NCBI GenBank assembly: GCA_947384775.1 | Contig: CANDIF010000001.1 | Span: 1 to 64,000 of the forward strand | DNA: 64,000 bases | Source: an uncultured Clostridium sp. | GTDB lineage: Bacteria; Bacillota; Clostridia; TANB77; CAG-508 | Direction: 5' to 3' | Shown: positions 45,561-55,289 of the stretch, one piece after another | Layout: every line of letters starts with the position of its first letter | Numbering within the stretch: position 1 is the first letter of the stretch | Notes under the pieces: generated by a model | What the model was told of the DNA's origin: nothing | Seen by the model: only the letters and a program-made list of their open reading frames with translations | Database searches by the model: none | Made by a program: the position numbers and the translations under genes

Positions 45561-46520
45561 ATGAAATTATGTAAAAAAATATTTTTTGTAATGTGTATAC
45601 TAATCATAAGTTTTTTATTACTGTGGTTATTATGTTTTTCAGTTGATTATATATTATTTAAAAATCATAAGTTGCCGGTATTTTGTAAAGTTACTGATGT
45701 ACTTCTAGATGGCTCAGGAACAAGAGAATATACAGGTTTAGGATATAAAATTTTTGTATTTAGTAAGGATGGAGAATATGGTATGCAACTTGGTTCATTA
45801 TCAATGAACATCATGGATGAGTATTATAAATTCTTTTTATTACCTGAGCCAATATATGAAGGACCTACATGGATACCACCAGAAGAATCTAATCTTTCTG
45901 AAAAATATAGAAATTTACTAGAGCAAGAAAATACAATAGTATGTAAATACTTAACTAATGATATTTCAATATATGAAGATGAAGAAAATACAAAATATCT
46001 ATTAAAAGATGGGTATCCTGTAGGATTTATAAAAGAAGTTAATCCTAACGAAGTTGTAAAGCAGATAGGAAATAAAGAGTTCAGTAATCAGCAAGCTTAT
46101 GAAATAGCAAAAGGGTATTGTGAAAAGAATATTGAAAAATTTGAACAATATACACTAATAGAAAATGAATACAACGAAAAATATAAGCAATATGATATAG
46201 TATTTAATAAAAAAATAGGGGAATACAAAACCACTGATAATATATTTGTATCAGTAAATACTAGCCACATAATTACATCTTTTGTTGTACTAAATCAAAG
46301 TAAATTTGATGAATATAAAAATATAGAGATAGACGATGTAAAAGTAAGTAGTTTTATGAAAAATGAATTAAGCAATAAATATCAAGATGCTTTAGTAGAA
46401 TATGAAGAACAGGAGAGAGTTGTTAAAATGGTTAATGATAAACTGGTTTTAGAATGTTCAATTAAAGTAGAATTAGAGCAGGCAAGCCCTTTTATAGACG
46501 TGATATATTACAATATCTAA
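45561..46520 (+). CDS. Membrane-anchored partner protein 3 (long form)
   Basis: The 319-residue paralogue has an anchor (residues 7-30), an extra N-terminal region of about 80 residues (FCKVTDVLLDGSGTREYTG ...), then both shared regions (KYRNLLEQENTIVCKYLTND; AYEIAKGYCEKNIEKFEQY; NKYQDALVEYEEQERVVKM). It starts four bases after partner 2. A terminator follows at 46527. Confidence 0.7.
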   Translation: MKLCKKIFFVMCILIISFLLLWLLCFSVDYILFKNHKLPVFCKVTDVLLDGSGTREYTGLGYKIFVFSKDGEYGMQLGSLSMNIMDEYYKFFLLPEPIYEGPTWIPPEESNLSEKYRNLLEQENTIVCKYLTNDISIYEDEENTKYLLKDGYPVGFIKEVNPNEVVKQIGNKEFSNQQAYEIAKGYCEKNIEKFEQYTLIENEYNEKYKQYDIVFNKKIGEYKTTDNIFVSVNTSHIITSFVVLNQSKFDEYKNIEIDDVKVSSFMKNELSNKYQDALVEYEEQERVVKMVNDKLVLECSIKVELEQASPFIDVIYYNI

Positions 46521-46526
46521 AAATAA

Positions 46527-46564
46527 AAACAGATTAGAAATTTTAGTTGCTAATCTGTTTTTTT
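46527..46564 (+). terminator. Intrinsic terminator
   Basis: AAACAGATTAG and CTAATCTGTTTTTTT, at the end of the caspase-like operon. Confidence 0.83.
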
Positions 46565-46633
46565 ATTTATCTTATATGGACATTTATTTTTCATTGTGAT
46601 AGAATAAATAAAACTAAAAATTAGGAGGACATA

Positions 46634-47800
46634 ATGAAAGATATAAATATTTCTAAAGATATTTTGTATATTGGAGCAGATGATAAAGATATAGAATTAT
46701 TTGAAAGTCAATATCATGTTCCTAATGGAATTTCATATAATTCATACTTGATAAAAGATGAGAAAATAGCTATTATGGATACCATTGATAAAAGAAAAAC
46801 TAACGAATGGTTTGATAATTTAGAAAAAGCACTAGAAGGAAGAAATCCAGATTATTTAATAATTTCTCATTTAGAACCAGATCATGCATATAATATAGAA
46901 AATGTAGCGAGAAAATATCCAGAAATGAAAATAGTAGGGAATGAAAAAATTTTTGCATTTATACCACAATTTTTTGAAATACCTAATTTAGATGAAAGAA
47001 AAATAGTTGTAAAAGAGGGAGACACTTTAAGTTTGGGAAAACATACTCTTCAATTTATTATGGCACCAATGGTACATTGGCCAGAGGTAATGATGGAGTA
47101 TGAACAAACTGAAAAAATATTATTTTCAGCAGATGGATTTGGAAAGTTTGGAACTCTTGATACTGAAGAAGATTGGGATTGTGAAGCAAGAAGATATTAT
47201 TTTAACATTGTTGGAAAATATGGATTACAAGTGCAAAATGTATTAAAAAAAGCATCAACATTGAATATAAAAACAATATGCCCATTACATGGACCAATAT
47301 TAAAAGAAAACTTAAGCCATTATATAGAAAAATATGATATTTGGAGTTCATATAGACCAGAAGATGATGGAGTATTTATTGCATGTAGTTCTATACATGG
47401 AAACACATTAGAAGCGGCAAAAGAATTAAAAATAATCTTGGAAGAAAAAGGAGCAAAAAAAGTAGTTTTATGTGATTTACCAAGAGAAGATATGGCAGAA
47501 GCAATAGAAGATGCTTTTAGATATGATAAAGTTATTCTTGCTTCATCAAGTTATAATTTTGGATTATTTCCAGTAATGGAAGAATTTTTAAATCATTTAA
47601 AAGGAAAAAATTATCAAAATAGAAAGATAGGAATAGTAGAAAATGGAACATGGGCACCGACAGCTGGAAAATGTATGAATGATATAATTTCTCAAATGAA
47701 AGATATAGAATTAATAGAACCAATGGTAACAATTAGGTCAAGACTAAATGAGGAAAGCAGAAAAGGATTAGAAGACCTTGCTATAAATATTTTGAAATAA
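46634..47800 (+). CDS. fprA: Flavodiiron protein (FprA)
   Basis: The 388-residue protein has a metallo-beta-lactamase-like diiron domain ([14 protein letters not shown] with the H-x-E-x-D-H ligands, a later [11 protein letters not shown] and CPLHGPIL) and a flavodoxin domain (from about 250, [15 protein letters not shown]). It reduces oxygen to water or NO to N2O with electrons from rubredoxin, encoded next. AGGAGG precedes the ATG. Confidence 0.92.
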   Translation: MKDINISKDILYIGADDKDIELFESQYHVPNGISYNSYLIKDEKIAIMDTIDKRKTNEWFDNLEKALEGRNPDYLIISHLEPDHAYNIENVARKYPEMKIVGNEKIFAFIPQFFEIPNLDERKIVVKEGDTLSLGKHTLQFIMAPMVHWPEVMMEYEQTEKILFSADGFGKFGTLDTEEDWDCEARRYYFNIVGKYGLQVQNVLKKASTLNIKTICPLHGPILKENLSHYIEKYDIWSSYRPEDDGVFIACSSIHGNTLEAAKELKIILEEKGAKKVVLCDLPREDMAEAIEDAFRYDKVILASSSYNFGLFPVMEEFLNHLKGKNYQNRKIGIVENGTWAPTAGKCMNDIISQMKDIELIEPMVTIRSRLNEESRKGLEDLAINILK

Positions 47801-47816
47801 GAAAGAGGTGGAGAAT

Positions 47817-47954
47817 ATGAAATATAAATGTGTAGCTTGTGGATATATTTATGATGATAATGTAGAAAGTGTAAAATTTGCTGATTTACCAGATGATTGG
47901 ACATGCCCTTTATGTGGTGTAGGGAAAGATATGTTTGAAGCATTTGAAGGATAA
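47817..47954 (+). CDS. Rubredoxin
   Basis: A 45-residue protein with the two iron-binding knuckles [12 protein letters not shown] and [16 protein letters not shown]. It is slightly shorter than the usual 52-54 residues, with a shortened middle loop. It carries electrons to the flavodiiron protein and the superoxide reductase. AGAGGTGG precedes the ATG, 16 bases after fprA. Confidence 0.93.
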   Translation: MKYKCVACGYIYDDNVESVKFADLPDDWTCPLCGVGKDMFEAFEG

Positions 47955-47958
47955 TTGC

Positions 47959-48044
47959 ATTTGGCGTTGTTAAACTGCGTTTGAAATTTAATCAACATAC
48001 AAAAGTATGCCTCATAAATTTCAAACTTGTTTGCCTAGCCAAAT
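47959..48044. repeat. Large nested imperfect palindrome
   Basis: Three nested inverted repeats share one centre: ATTTGGC/GCCAAAT, TTTGAAATTTA/TAAATTTCAAA and CATAC-aaaa-GTATG. There is no U-tract. The whole could form an 86-base hairpin between rubredoxin and desulfoferrodoxin. It may be a processing site, an mRNA stabiliser or a small palindromic element. Confidence 0.6.
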
Positions 48045-48091
48045 ATCAATTCTTCTTCAAATGAATTTAATGAATAATAAGGAGAATAATT

Positions 48092-48472
48092 ATGAAAAAT
48101 GAATTAAAATTATATGTATGCCCAATATGTGGAAATGTAATAGAAGTAGTAAATGGTGATGCTAAACATATTATGTGTTGTGGTAAACCAATGCAAGAAA
48201 TTGTACCAAATACTGTAGATGCTGCAACAGAAAAACATATACCAGTATACGAAAAAGTAGATGATGAAATAGTAGTTAAAGTTGGAGAAGTAGAACACCC
48301 AATGGAGAAAGAACATTATATAAACTGGATAGCTCAAGTAAAAGAAAACAAGGTAAACAAAATAACATTATATCCAGAACAATCTACAGAAGTAAGATTC
48401 AAATATATTCCAAATGCTACAATATATGCTTATTGTAATAAACATGGATTATGGAAAAAGGATGTAGAGTAA
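48092..48472 (+). CDS. dfx: Desulfoferrodoxin (superoxide reductase, 2Fe type)
   Basis: The 126-residue protein has an N-terminal desulforedoxin-like site (YVCPICGNVIEV ... MCCGKPM) and a C-terminal catalytic site with four His and one Cys (EKHIPVYE, EHPMEKEHYINW, AYCNKHGLW). It reduces superoxide to peroxide without making oxygen. With fprA and rubredoxin it forms an anaerobe's oxygen-defence cluster. Confidence 0.93.
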   Translation: MKNELKLYVCPICGNVIEVVNGDAKHIMCCGKPMQEIVPNTVDAATEKHIPVYEKVDDEIVVKVGEVEHPMEKEHYINWIAQVKENKVNKITLYPEQSTEVRFKYIPNATIYAYCNKHGLWKKDVE

Positions 48473-48486
48473 TTTGTTGAAATAAA

Positions 48487-48522
48487 AAAATAAGCCCTAG
48501 AATTTCTGAGGCTTATTTTTTG
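48487..48522. terminator. Bidirectional terminator
   Basis: AAAATAAGCC and GGCTTATTTTTT between dfx and the convergent L,D-transpeptidase gene. Confidence 0.78.
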
Positions 48523-48531
48523 TATTAGTTG

Positions 48532-49669
48532 TTATTTATTATTTAAAGAATTATTTTCAAGAGTATTATTACCCTCTGGTTTTACTGAAGAATTAGTACC
48601 AGGGGTGGTATTTTCAGGTGTATTGTTTTCCACAATGTTATTACCAACATTATTTTCAGGTATAGTATTTTCTACAACATTGTTATCAGTATTATTTTCA
48701 GATGAATTATTATTTGAAACATTATTGTCAGTATTATTTTCTTGAGTAGTATTGTTTTCAGTTGTAACATTATTTTCTACTACATTTGTATTAGTACTAG
48801 GCTGTGTTGGCTCTTCGGGAATAGGAGGATTTTCTGGTTCTTCAGGTTTTAACTCTTCTTTATATGAATGCCAGGGATTACCAGAAGTGTAATCAGTTGG
48901 ATCCCAATCTCTACATTCAATATTAGAAGAAATTTTTCTCGCTGATGGTTTTCCGAAGTGGTCCAGGATCTCCAGATGAATAAAATTCAACACTTGTTCC
49001 TCTAGGAATATTATTATATATCCACTTTGCATCAGCTACTGTAAGTCTTATACAACCTGCAGAAGCAGTAGTTCCTAATTTATCGTATTCCCAATATTCC
49101 AATGAAGCAGGATCATATTTTTTCAAATATGGTACTGAATGGAAAAGAATATTTCCAACAATTTGAGTACTATAATGTCCATATACATTTCCAATTAAAC
49201 CTAACCATTCCCATCTACTTTGAATTTTATAGGTACCTGACTTGGGTGTTGCTCTACCAGTAGAACAAACCATTGCTTTTACTGGTATTGAAAAATTACC
49301 ATTTTCATCATTTGTATATATTGTAACAACATTTGCACCATAGTTAACTTTTATATAATATTTTGTTCTAGCACTAGATGAAGAGGTTTTTGGAACAGAT
49401 GAATTATTAGAAGAGTTAGATTTATTAGAATTATTAGAGTTAGTAGGATTACTATTTTTTATTTGATTAGTTGTTTCTAAATTTTCTTCTATAATATTTT
49501 CTTCTGAAAAATTTTCTAAGTCTTCAATATTAATTTCTTCACCAGCTATATCAGTAATTATATTATCGTTAATTTCTTTAGCAGTTGTAATTCCTGAATC
49601 TTTAGGTTTTGCAATTTTTATTGCTAAAGAAACTGTAGCAAATATGCATATAAATATAACAAAATACAT
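48532..49669 (-). CDS. L,D-transpeptidase (YkuD domain) with Asn-rich tail, joined by +1 shift at CGG 48955
   Basis: An N-terminal membrane helix, a Ser/Asn-rich linker, then a YkuD domain with HSVPYLKKYDPASLEYWEYD and the catalytic SAGCIRLTVADAKWIY. The frame breaks at SSGDPGPL-CGG; skipping the C gives GKPSARKISSNIECRDWDPTD, the conserved end of the domain, then an Asn/Thr/Glu repeat tail, 378 residues in all. The ATG at 49669 has no ribosome binding site. An upstream ATG at 49710 behind GGAGTGAT would give MKINVKTKK joined to the membrane helix if an A7 run (49684-49690) had one more A, so the true start may be there. Confidence 0.85.
48952..48955 (-). other. +1 frameshift site: CTT CGG A
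   Basis: In-frame CGG at codon 239 in the conserved GDPGPLGKPSA segment. The unshifted frame stops 10 codons on. Confidence 0.9.
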
Positions 49670-49908
49670 TAAACGAATTAAAATTTTTTTGTTTTAACAT
49701 TTATTTTCATTAGTATCACTCCAATAATTATTATAACATGTTTAGATGGACATGTCACTACTTCAATAAAAAAATATAGAACGATAAAAACATATGTTTG
49801 ACAACAGAGAAAAACTAATATATAATAATTAGCGCAAGTGTTAGAAATATGTGTATTTTGTTTCTTGACAACTGTAATTAGAAATTTTATAATAATTGTG
49901 GAGGGTTT

Positions 49909-51119
49909 ATGAAACGACAAATTTTACATGTAGATGTAAATAATGCCTTTTTAAGTTGGCTCGCAGTATATATGCTAAAAAATAATAATACAATAGATAT
50001 AAGAAATATTCCTTCGATTATTGGTGGGGATGAAGAGGCAAGAAAAGGCATTGTTCTTGCAAAAAGTATGAAAGCAAAGGCTTGTCGGAATTGTTACTGG
50101 AGAACCAATATACCAAGCAAAGAAGAAATGCCCAGGATTACAAATATATATAGGAAATTTTAAAGTTTTTAGAGAGTACTCAAATAGATTATATTCACTT
50201 TTATTAGAATATACAGATAGAATAGAACGTTTTAGCATAGATGAATGTTTTTTAGATATGACCTTTTATTTAGGAAAAGAAACGTTACTAGACAAAGCAA
50301 AAGAAATAAATAAAAGAGTTAAAGAAGAATTAGGATTTACTGTAAACATAGGGGTGGCAAATAATAAAGTACTTGCAAAAATGGCATCAGATTTTACAAA
50401 GCCTGATAGAATACATACATTATTTAAAGAGGAAATACCTAGTAAAATGTGGACATTACCAGTATCAGAATTATTTTCAATTGGAAGAAGAACCTTGCCA
50501 AAATTAAATAACTTGGGAATAAAAACAATAGGAGATTTGGCGCATTTTGATAGAAACATATTGATAAAGAAATTTGGAAAACAAGGGAATATGATATGGG
50601 AATATGCTAATGGAATAGACAATTCAGAAGTAAAATATGAACCAGAACAGCCAAAATGTATAGGGAACGAAATTACATTACCAAGGGATATATGTAAAAG
50701 ACAAGAATTAGAAGAAATGCTATTAGCATTAACAGAACAAGTTACATATAGATTAAGAAGACATAAATTATTAGCAAATAGTGTAAGCGTACAATTAAAA
50801 ACAAAAGAATTCATAAGTACTTCACACCAAGGGAAATTAGATTTTGCAACTTCAAACACTCAATTAATTTATAAAAAAGCGAAAAAACTCTTAAAGGAAA
50901 TGCATAATGAGGAACATTTTATAAGACTTATAGGAGTAAGAGTAGATAATTTGGTAAACATAGATGAAGTACAATTATCTTTATTTAATGATAAGAATGA
51001 AGAGAAAAGAGATAAGATAGATAATATAATGGATGAATTAAAAAATAAATATGGTTATAATTCAGTCACATTAGCTCGGTAAAATGAATATAGGAAATTA
51101 TATAAAATTTAAGGAATAA
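49909..51119 (+). CDS. Y-family DNA polymerase (DinB/UvrX type), joined by two +1 shifts
   Basis: Codons 1-59 end KSMKAKAC at an in-frame CGG (50086). Skipping the C gives GIVTGEPIYQAKKKCP and the catalytic RFSIDECFLDMT. The frame then runs to a second CGG (51077) just before TAA. A second skip gives GKMNIGNYIKFKE and a stop at 51117-51119. The full protein is 402 residues, normal for this group, with palm, fingers, thumb and little finger. It performs error-prone lesion bypass. GGAGGG precedes the ATG. Confidence 0.9.
50086..50089 (+). other. +1 frameshift site: TGT CGG A
   Basis: In-frame CGG at codon 60 of the Y-family polymerase. GGA is the glycine of KACGIVTGEP. Confidence 0.92.
51077..51080 (+). 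other. +1 frameshift site: GCT CGG T
   Basis: In-frame CGG directly before TAA. The +1 reading GGT AAA ATG adds 13 residues typical of the polymerase C-terminus. It is the only CGGT among the nine sites and the least certain. Confidence 0.7.
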
Positions 51120-51147
51120 ATTTTATATTAAGGAGGGATTTCTATAG

Positions 51148-52776
51148 ATGAGCAAATCTGTAGATGTTAAAGAAAAGAAAAAAAGGTCATTTAAAAGAAG
51201 CGTAATAAAGAAAAATGCAAGAAAAAATGTAAAACGTCATTATATACGAAACATTTTAATAATATTTTTAACCTCGTTTATTATAAATGGAGGTTACTTA
51301 CTTAATTCTGATAATATAGATGTTACAGAAATAACTTTTCAAGATACAACATATGAAATATCAGGGAAAAAGTCAAACACAGAAATTATTACAGATTTTT
51401 TTAGTGGACAAAATGAAGATATAGCAAATGAAGCAGAAACGAAGAATAATAATTATCAAAAAGGGGTTTTAAATGTTTTTATAAATGAAACGACGAGAAG
51501 CGGGTCACTAGTATTTGGTATTCTTAATGCATTTAACCAGTTATATTTTCATGGCAGGGTAAGTGCCTTTGTAACAATATTAATATTTACAGCCATTTCA
51601 TTTGCAATATTCTCTTTAGTTCAAAACATTATTGTAGTTGGAAAAAATAGATATTTTTTAGAACAAAGGAAATATTCTAATGTAACTGTGGATAGAATCT
51701 TATTTCCATACAAAGTAAAGAAGACACTAAACTTATCATACATACTGTTTTGCAAATATATATACCAACTATTTTGGAACTTTACGATAGTTGGAGGATT
51801 TATAAAACATTATGAATATTTTTGCATACCATATTTATTAGCTGAAAATCCAAATTTAACTAAAAAAGAAGCTTTTGCATTATCAAAAGAATTAATGAAA
51901 GGTGAAAAATGGAATACATTTAAATTAGATTTTAGTTTTTTTGGATGGGGAATACTAGAGAGCTTAACATTGGGATTAAGCAGTATATTTTATTTTAATA
52001 GCTATAAAGAATGTACATATACCGAATTATATATAAGTGTAAGAATTGCAAAGAAAGAAAATATTGAAAATTCAGAATTATTATCAGATACTCTTTTATA
52101 TGTTAGTGACAATATGGAAGAAGCTTACCCAGAAGAGGTACTTCCTGTAACAAGCAAAAGAAGTGTTTTGCAAAAGCTGGATTATAAACAAAACTACGAT
52201 ATAACATCATATATATTATTTTTCTTTACATTTGCATTTGTTGGATGGTGCTGGGAAGTTTTTCTACATTTAGCTAATGATGGTGTATTTGTAAATAGAG
52301 GTACGATGTTCGGACCATGGTTACCTATATATGGTGCAGGAGGATTATTAATATTAGTATTGTTAAAACCATTTAGAGATAAACCAGGAATGCTATTTTT
52401 ATTATCATTTATATTATGTGGAATTGTTGAATATTCAACAGCATGGTATTTAGAAACTTTTAAATTCATGAAATGGTGGGATTATACAGGATATTTCCTA
52501 AATATACATGGAAGAACTTGCTTAGAAGTTCTTATAGTGTTTGGATTAGGAGGATGTGCTTTTACATATTTATGCGCACCATTACTTAATAATATATATA
52601 AAAAATTCAAATCTGATTTAAAAATATTTGCTTGTATTATATTAGTAACTCTTTTTACTATAGATTTAGTGTATTCAAAATATCATCCAAATACAGGAGA
52701 AGGTATTAGTACACCAGTAGCAGAAATTGTTTTAAATGAAAGTAAAAACCTTAAGGTAAATGAAACCTTTTCATAA
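51148..52776 (+). CDS. DUF975-like / CmpB-like two-domain membrane protein
   Basis: The 542-residue product has a DUF975-like N-terminal half (five to six hydrophobic segments, RGSL-like SGSLVFGILNAFNQLYFHG, GYYLAENPNLTKKEAFALSKELM-type region) and a C-terminal CmpB/DUF1113-type half from about residue 350 (FVGWCWEVFLHLANDGVFVN, then GPWLPIYGAGGLLIL and EYSTAWYLE). Both families are uncharacterised. The fusion suggests they act together in the membrane. AAGGAGG precedes the ATG. Confidence 0.75.
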   Translation: MSKSVDVKEKKKRSFKRSVIKKNARKNVKRHYIRNILIIFLTSFIINGGYLLNSDNIDVTEITFQDTTYEISGKKSNTEIITDFFSGQNEDIANEAETKNNNYQKGVLNVFINETTRSGSLVFGILNAFNQLYFHGRVSAFVTILIFTAISFAIFSLVQNIIVVGKNRYFLEQRKYSNVTVDRILFPYKVKKTLNLSYILFCKYIYQLFWNFTIVGGFIKHYEYFCIPYLLAENPNLTKKEAFALSKELMKGEKWNTFKLDFSFFGWGILESLTLGLSSIFYFNSYKECTYTELYISVRIAKKENIENSELLSDTLLYVSDNMEEAYPEEVLPVTSKRSVLQKLDYKQNYDITSYILFFFTFAFVGWCWEVFLHLANDGVFVNRGTMFGPWLPIYGAGGLLILVLLKPFRDKPGMLFLLSFILCGIVEYSTAWYLETFKFMKWWDYTGYFLNIHGRTCLEVLIVFGLGGCAFTYLCAPLLNNIYKKFKSDLKIFACIILVTLFTIDLVYSKYHPNTGEGISTPVAEIVLNESKNLKVNETFS

Positions 52777-52818
52777 TGTAAATGGTATTATAGTTAGAAA
52801 GGAAAAAAGGTGGTAGTT

Positions 52819-53550
52819 ATGAACAAAAGAATTTTAATTATTTTAATTGTAGTATTGCTAGTAATGATAGAGGCACTATTTTTAACCAATTTTAAAAAAG
52901 TTCAGAAAAATGATAATCCTAAATTAGATAATAGGCAGGAAGCTTTTGAAGGTGAGACTAGTTTTTATGGAACAGTCATAGAATCAAGAGTAGGTTATGT
53001 TATTGTAGAACCTGATGAAAGTGAAGCAGAAAGGAAATCAGCTGATAAAATTTCAATTAGCTTAGGAGAGCATAGTGATGTATTCTATCATGTTGGAACT
53101 AGAGTAAAAGTAACATACACAGGCGAAATAATGGAAACATATCCAGCACAAATAAAGGCAGCTAAGGTAGAAGTAAAATCAGCAGACAAATTTGAATTAA
53201 AAATAGGTCAAAATACTGTTAATACAAAAGTAAAGAAAATTATAGATAAAAATGATATAGACTTATTTGATTATAATGTATATGAATACAACTGTGATAT
53301 AAATATAATTGTTGATGGAAAAGAAATGTCGTTAAAAGATGCACTACTAAAGTATCCAAATTTAGCAAATGAAATAATAGCACAAGCAAATTATGATTTA
53401 TATAATGAGAAAATAAAAGGTGATATATACAAAGACGGGGGATCAATGATATACTATTACAATGATTATACAATAATAAAAAAGCATACATTAGATGAAA
53501 ATAGAGATATTTATATTGGTACAACAGATATGACTATGCAAGATGTTTAA
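52819..53550 (+). CDS. Membrane-anchored DUF3221-like protein
   Basis: A 243-residue protein with an N-terminal helix (residues 4-23), a small beta domain (GTVIESRVGYVIVEPDE ... GTRVKVTYTGEIMETYPAQI) like that of the gene at 9434, and a longer C-terminal region of unknown fold. I use the ATG at 52819, after AAAGGTGG, not the GTG at 52810. No function known. Its CGG-free frame is intact, unlike its relative's. Confidence 0.65.
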   Translation: MNKRILIILIVVLLVMIEALFLTNFKKVQKNDNPKLDNRQEAFEGETSFYGTVIESRVGYVIVEPDESEAERKSADKISISLGEHSDVFYHVGTRVKVTYTGEIMETYPAQIKAAKVEVKSADKFELKIGQNTVNTKVKKIIDKNDIDLFDYNVYEYNCDINIIVDGKEMSLKDALLKYPNLANEIIAQANYDLYNEKIKGDIYKDGGSMIYYYNDYTIIKKHTLDENRDIYIGTTDMTMQDV

Positions 53551-53562
53551 ACACAAATAATG

Positions 53563-53597
53563 AAAAAAGGCAACAATTAAAAATTGTTGCCTTTTTT
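53563..53597 (+). terminator. Intrinsic terminator
   Basis: AAAAAAGGCAACAATT and AATTGTTGCCTTTTTT form a perfect stem. Confidence 0.88.
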
Positions 53598-53653
53598 CAA
53601 TTTACTTTTCAATATTTTTATGGTAAAATGTGAAAAAAACGGAGGTATTTATT

Positions 53654-55192
53654 TTGGAAGTAAATGAAAAAATATTAATACTAGATTTTGGAGGACAATA
53701 TAATCAACTAATTGCAAGAAGAGTTAGAGAATGTAATGTATATTCAGAAGTAGTGCCATATAATATTTCAATTAATGAAATAAGACAAAAAAATCCAAAA
53801 GGAATAATATTTACAGGAGGACCTGCAAGTGTATATGAAAGCGGTTCTCCTAAATGCGATAGAACTATCTTTGAATTAGGAATACCAATACTTGGAATAT
53901 GTTATGGAATGCAGTTAATGGTTCAAACATTGGGAGGTAATGTTGAGAGAGCAGAAAAAAGAGAGTATGGAGTTATAAATGTTTTTATAGATAATTCATC
54001 ATTACTATTTAATGAATTTGATAATAAAAATGAATTTCTAATGAGTCATACAGATTATGTAGAAAAGCTACCAGAAGGATTTAATAATATAGGATTTACG
54101 GATACATGCCCAAATGCTGCTATAGAAAATAAAGAAAAAAATTTATATGGAATTCAATTTCATCCGGAAGTTAATAATTCAGTAAATGGGACAGTTGTAA
54201 TAAAAAACTTCTTATATAATATTTGTAATTGTTCAGGAAATTGGAAAATGTCTTCCTTTGTAGAAGAATCAATAAGAGATATAAAAGCTAGAGTAGGAGA
54301 TAAAAAAGTATTATGTGCACTATCTGGAGGAGTAGACTCTTCAGTAGCAGCAGTTTTATTAAATAAAGCAATTGGAAAGAATTTAACATGTATTTTTGTA
54401 GATCATGGATTGCTTAGAAAAAATGAGGGAGATGAAGTTGAAAAAGTTTTTAAAGAACAATATGATATAAACCTAATTAGAGTAAATGCTAAAGAACGTT
54501 TTTTAAATAAATTATCAGGTGTTATTGAACCAGAACGAAAAAGAAAAATAATTGGAGAAGAATTTATACGAGTATTTGAAGCAGAAGCGAAAAAAATAGG
54601 AAAAGTAGATTTTCTTGTACAAGGAACAATTTATCCAGATGTTATAGAAAGCGGGCTGGGAAAAAGTTCTGTTATAAAGAGTCATCATAATGTGGGAGGA
54701 TTACCAGAACATGTTGAATTTAAAGAAATAATAGAGCCATTAAGAAATTTATTCAAAGATGAAGTAAGAAAAACCGGATTAGAACTTGGAATGCCAGAAC
54801 ATTTAGTATTTAGACAACCATTTCCTGGACCAGGATTAGCAATAAGAATTATTGGAGACATAACAGATGAAAAACTAGAGATTTTAAAAGATGCTGATAG
54901 TATTTTTAGAGAGGAAATTATAAATGCTGGATTAAATAGAGATATAAACCAATATTTTGCAGTCCTAACAAATTTAAAATCAGTAGGAGTTATGGGAGAT
55001 GAAAGAACATATGACTATACAATAGCACTTAGAGCAGTGACAACAACAGATTTTATGACAGGAATTTGGAGTAGAATTCCATATGATATATTAGAAAAAG
55101 TTTCTAGTAGAATTGTAAACGAAGTTAAACATGTAAACAGAATTGTGTACGATATTACTTCTAAGCCACCAGCAACGATAGAATGGGAATAA
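53654..55192 (+). CDS. guaA: GMP synthase (glutamine-hydrolysing)
   Basis: The 512-residue enzyme has a class I amidotransferase ([12 protein letters not shown] with the Cys, HPEVNNS with His and Glu), an ATP pyrophosphatase domain ([15 protein letters not shown]) and the C-terminal dimerisation domain ending KPPATIEWE. It converts XMP to GMP. The TTG at 53654, 8 bases after GGAGG, fits best; an in-frame upstream start at 53630 precedes the ribosome binding site. No purine riboswitch is seen upstream. Confidence 0.95.
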   Translation: MEVNEKILILDFGGQYNQLIARRVRECNVYSEVVPYNISINEIRQKNPKGIIFTGGPASVYESGSPKCDRTIFELGIPILGICYGMQLMVQTLGGNVERAEKREYGVINVFIDNSSLLFNEFDNKNEFLMSHTDYVEKLPEGFNNIGFTDTCPNAAIENKEKNLYGIQFHPEVNNSVNGTVVIKNFLYNICNCSGNWKMSSFVEESIRDIKARVGDKKVLCALSGGVDSSVAAVLLNKAIGKNLTCIFVDHGLLRKNEGDEVEKVFKEQYDINLIRVNAKERFLNKLSGVIEPERKRKIIGEEFIRVFEAEAKKIGKVDFLVQGTIYPDVIESGLGKSSVIKSHHNVGGLPEHVEFKEIIEPLRNLFKDEVRKTGLELGMPEHLVFRQPFPGPGLAIRIIGDITDEKLEILKDADSIFREEIINAGLNRDINQYFAVLTNLKSVGVMGDERTYDYTIALRAVTTTDFMTGIWSRIPYDILEKVSSRIVNEVKHVNRIVYDITSKPPATIEWE

Positions 55193-55289
55193 AGTGATGG
55201 TGCAAATTAATCTATGAAAAAAGACTTGTAGGGGGGCGCTGACATCAAAGACCATTACTTCGAAAAAATTACTATCAAGGAGGAAAAAA

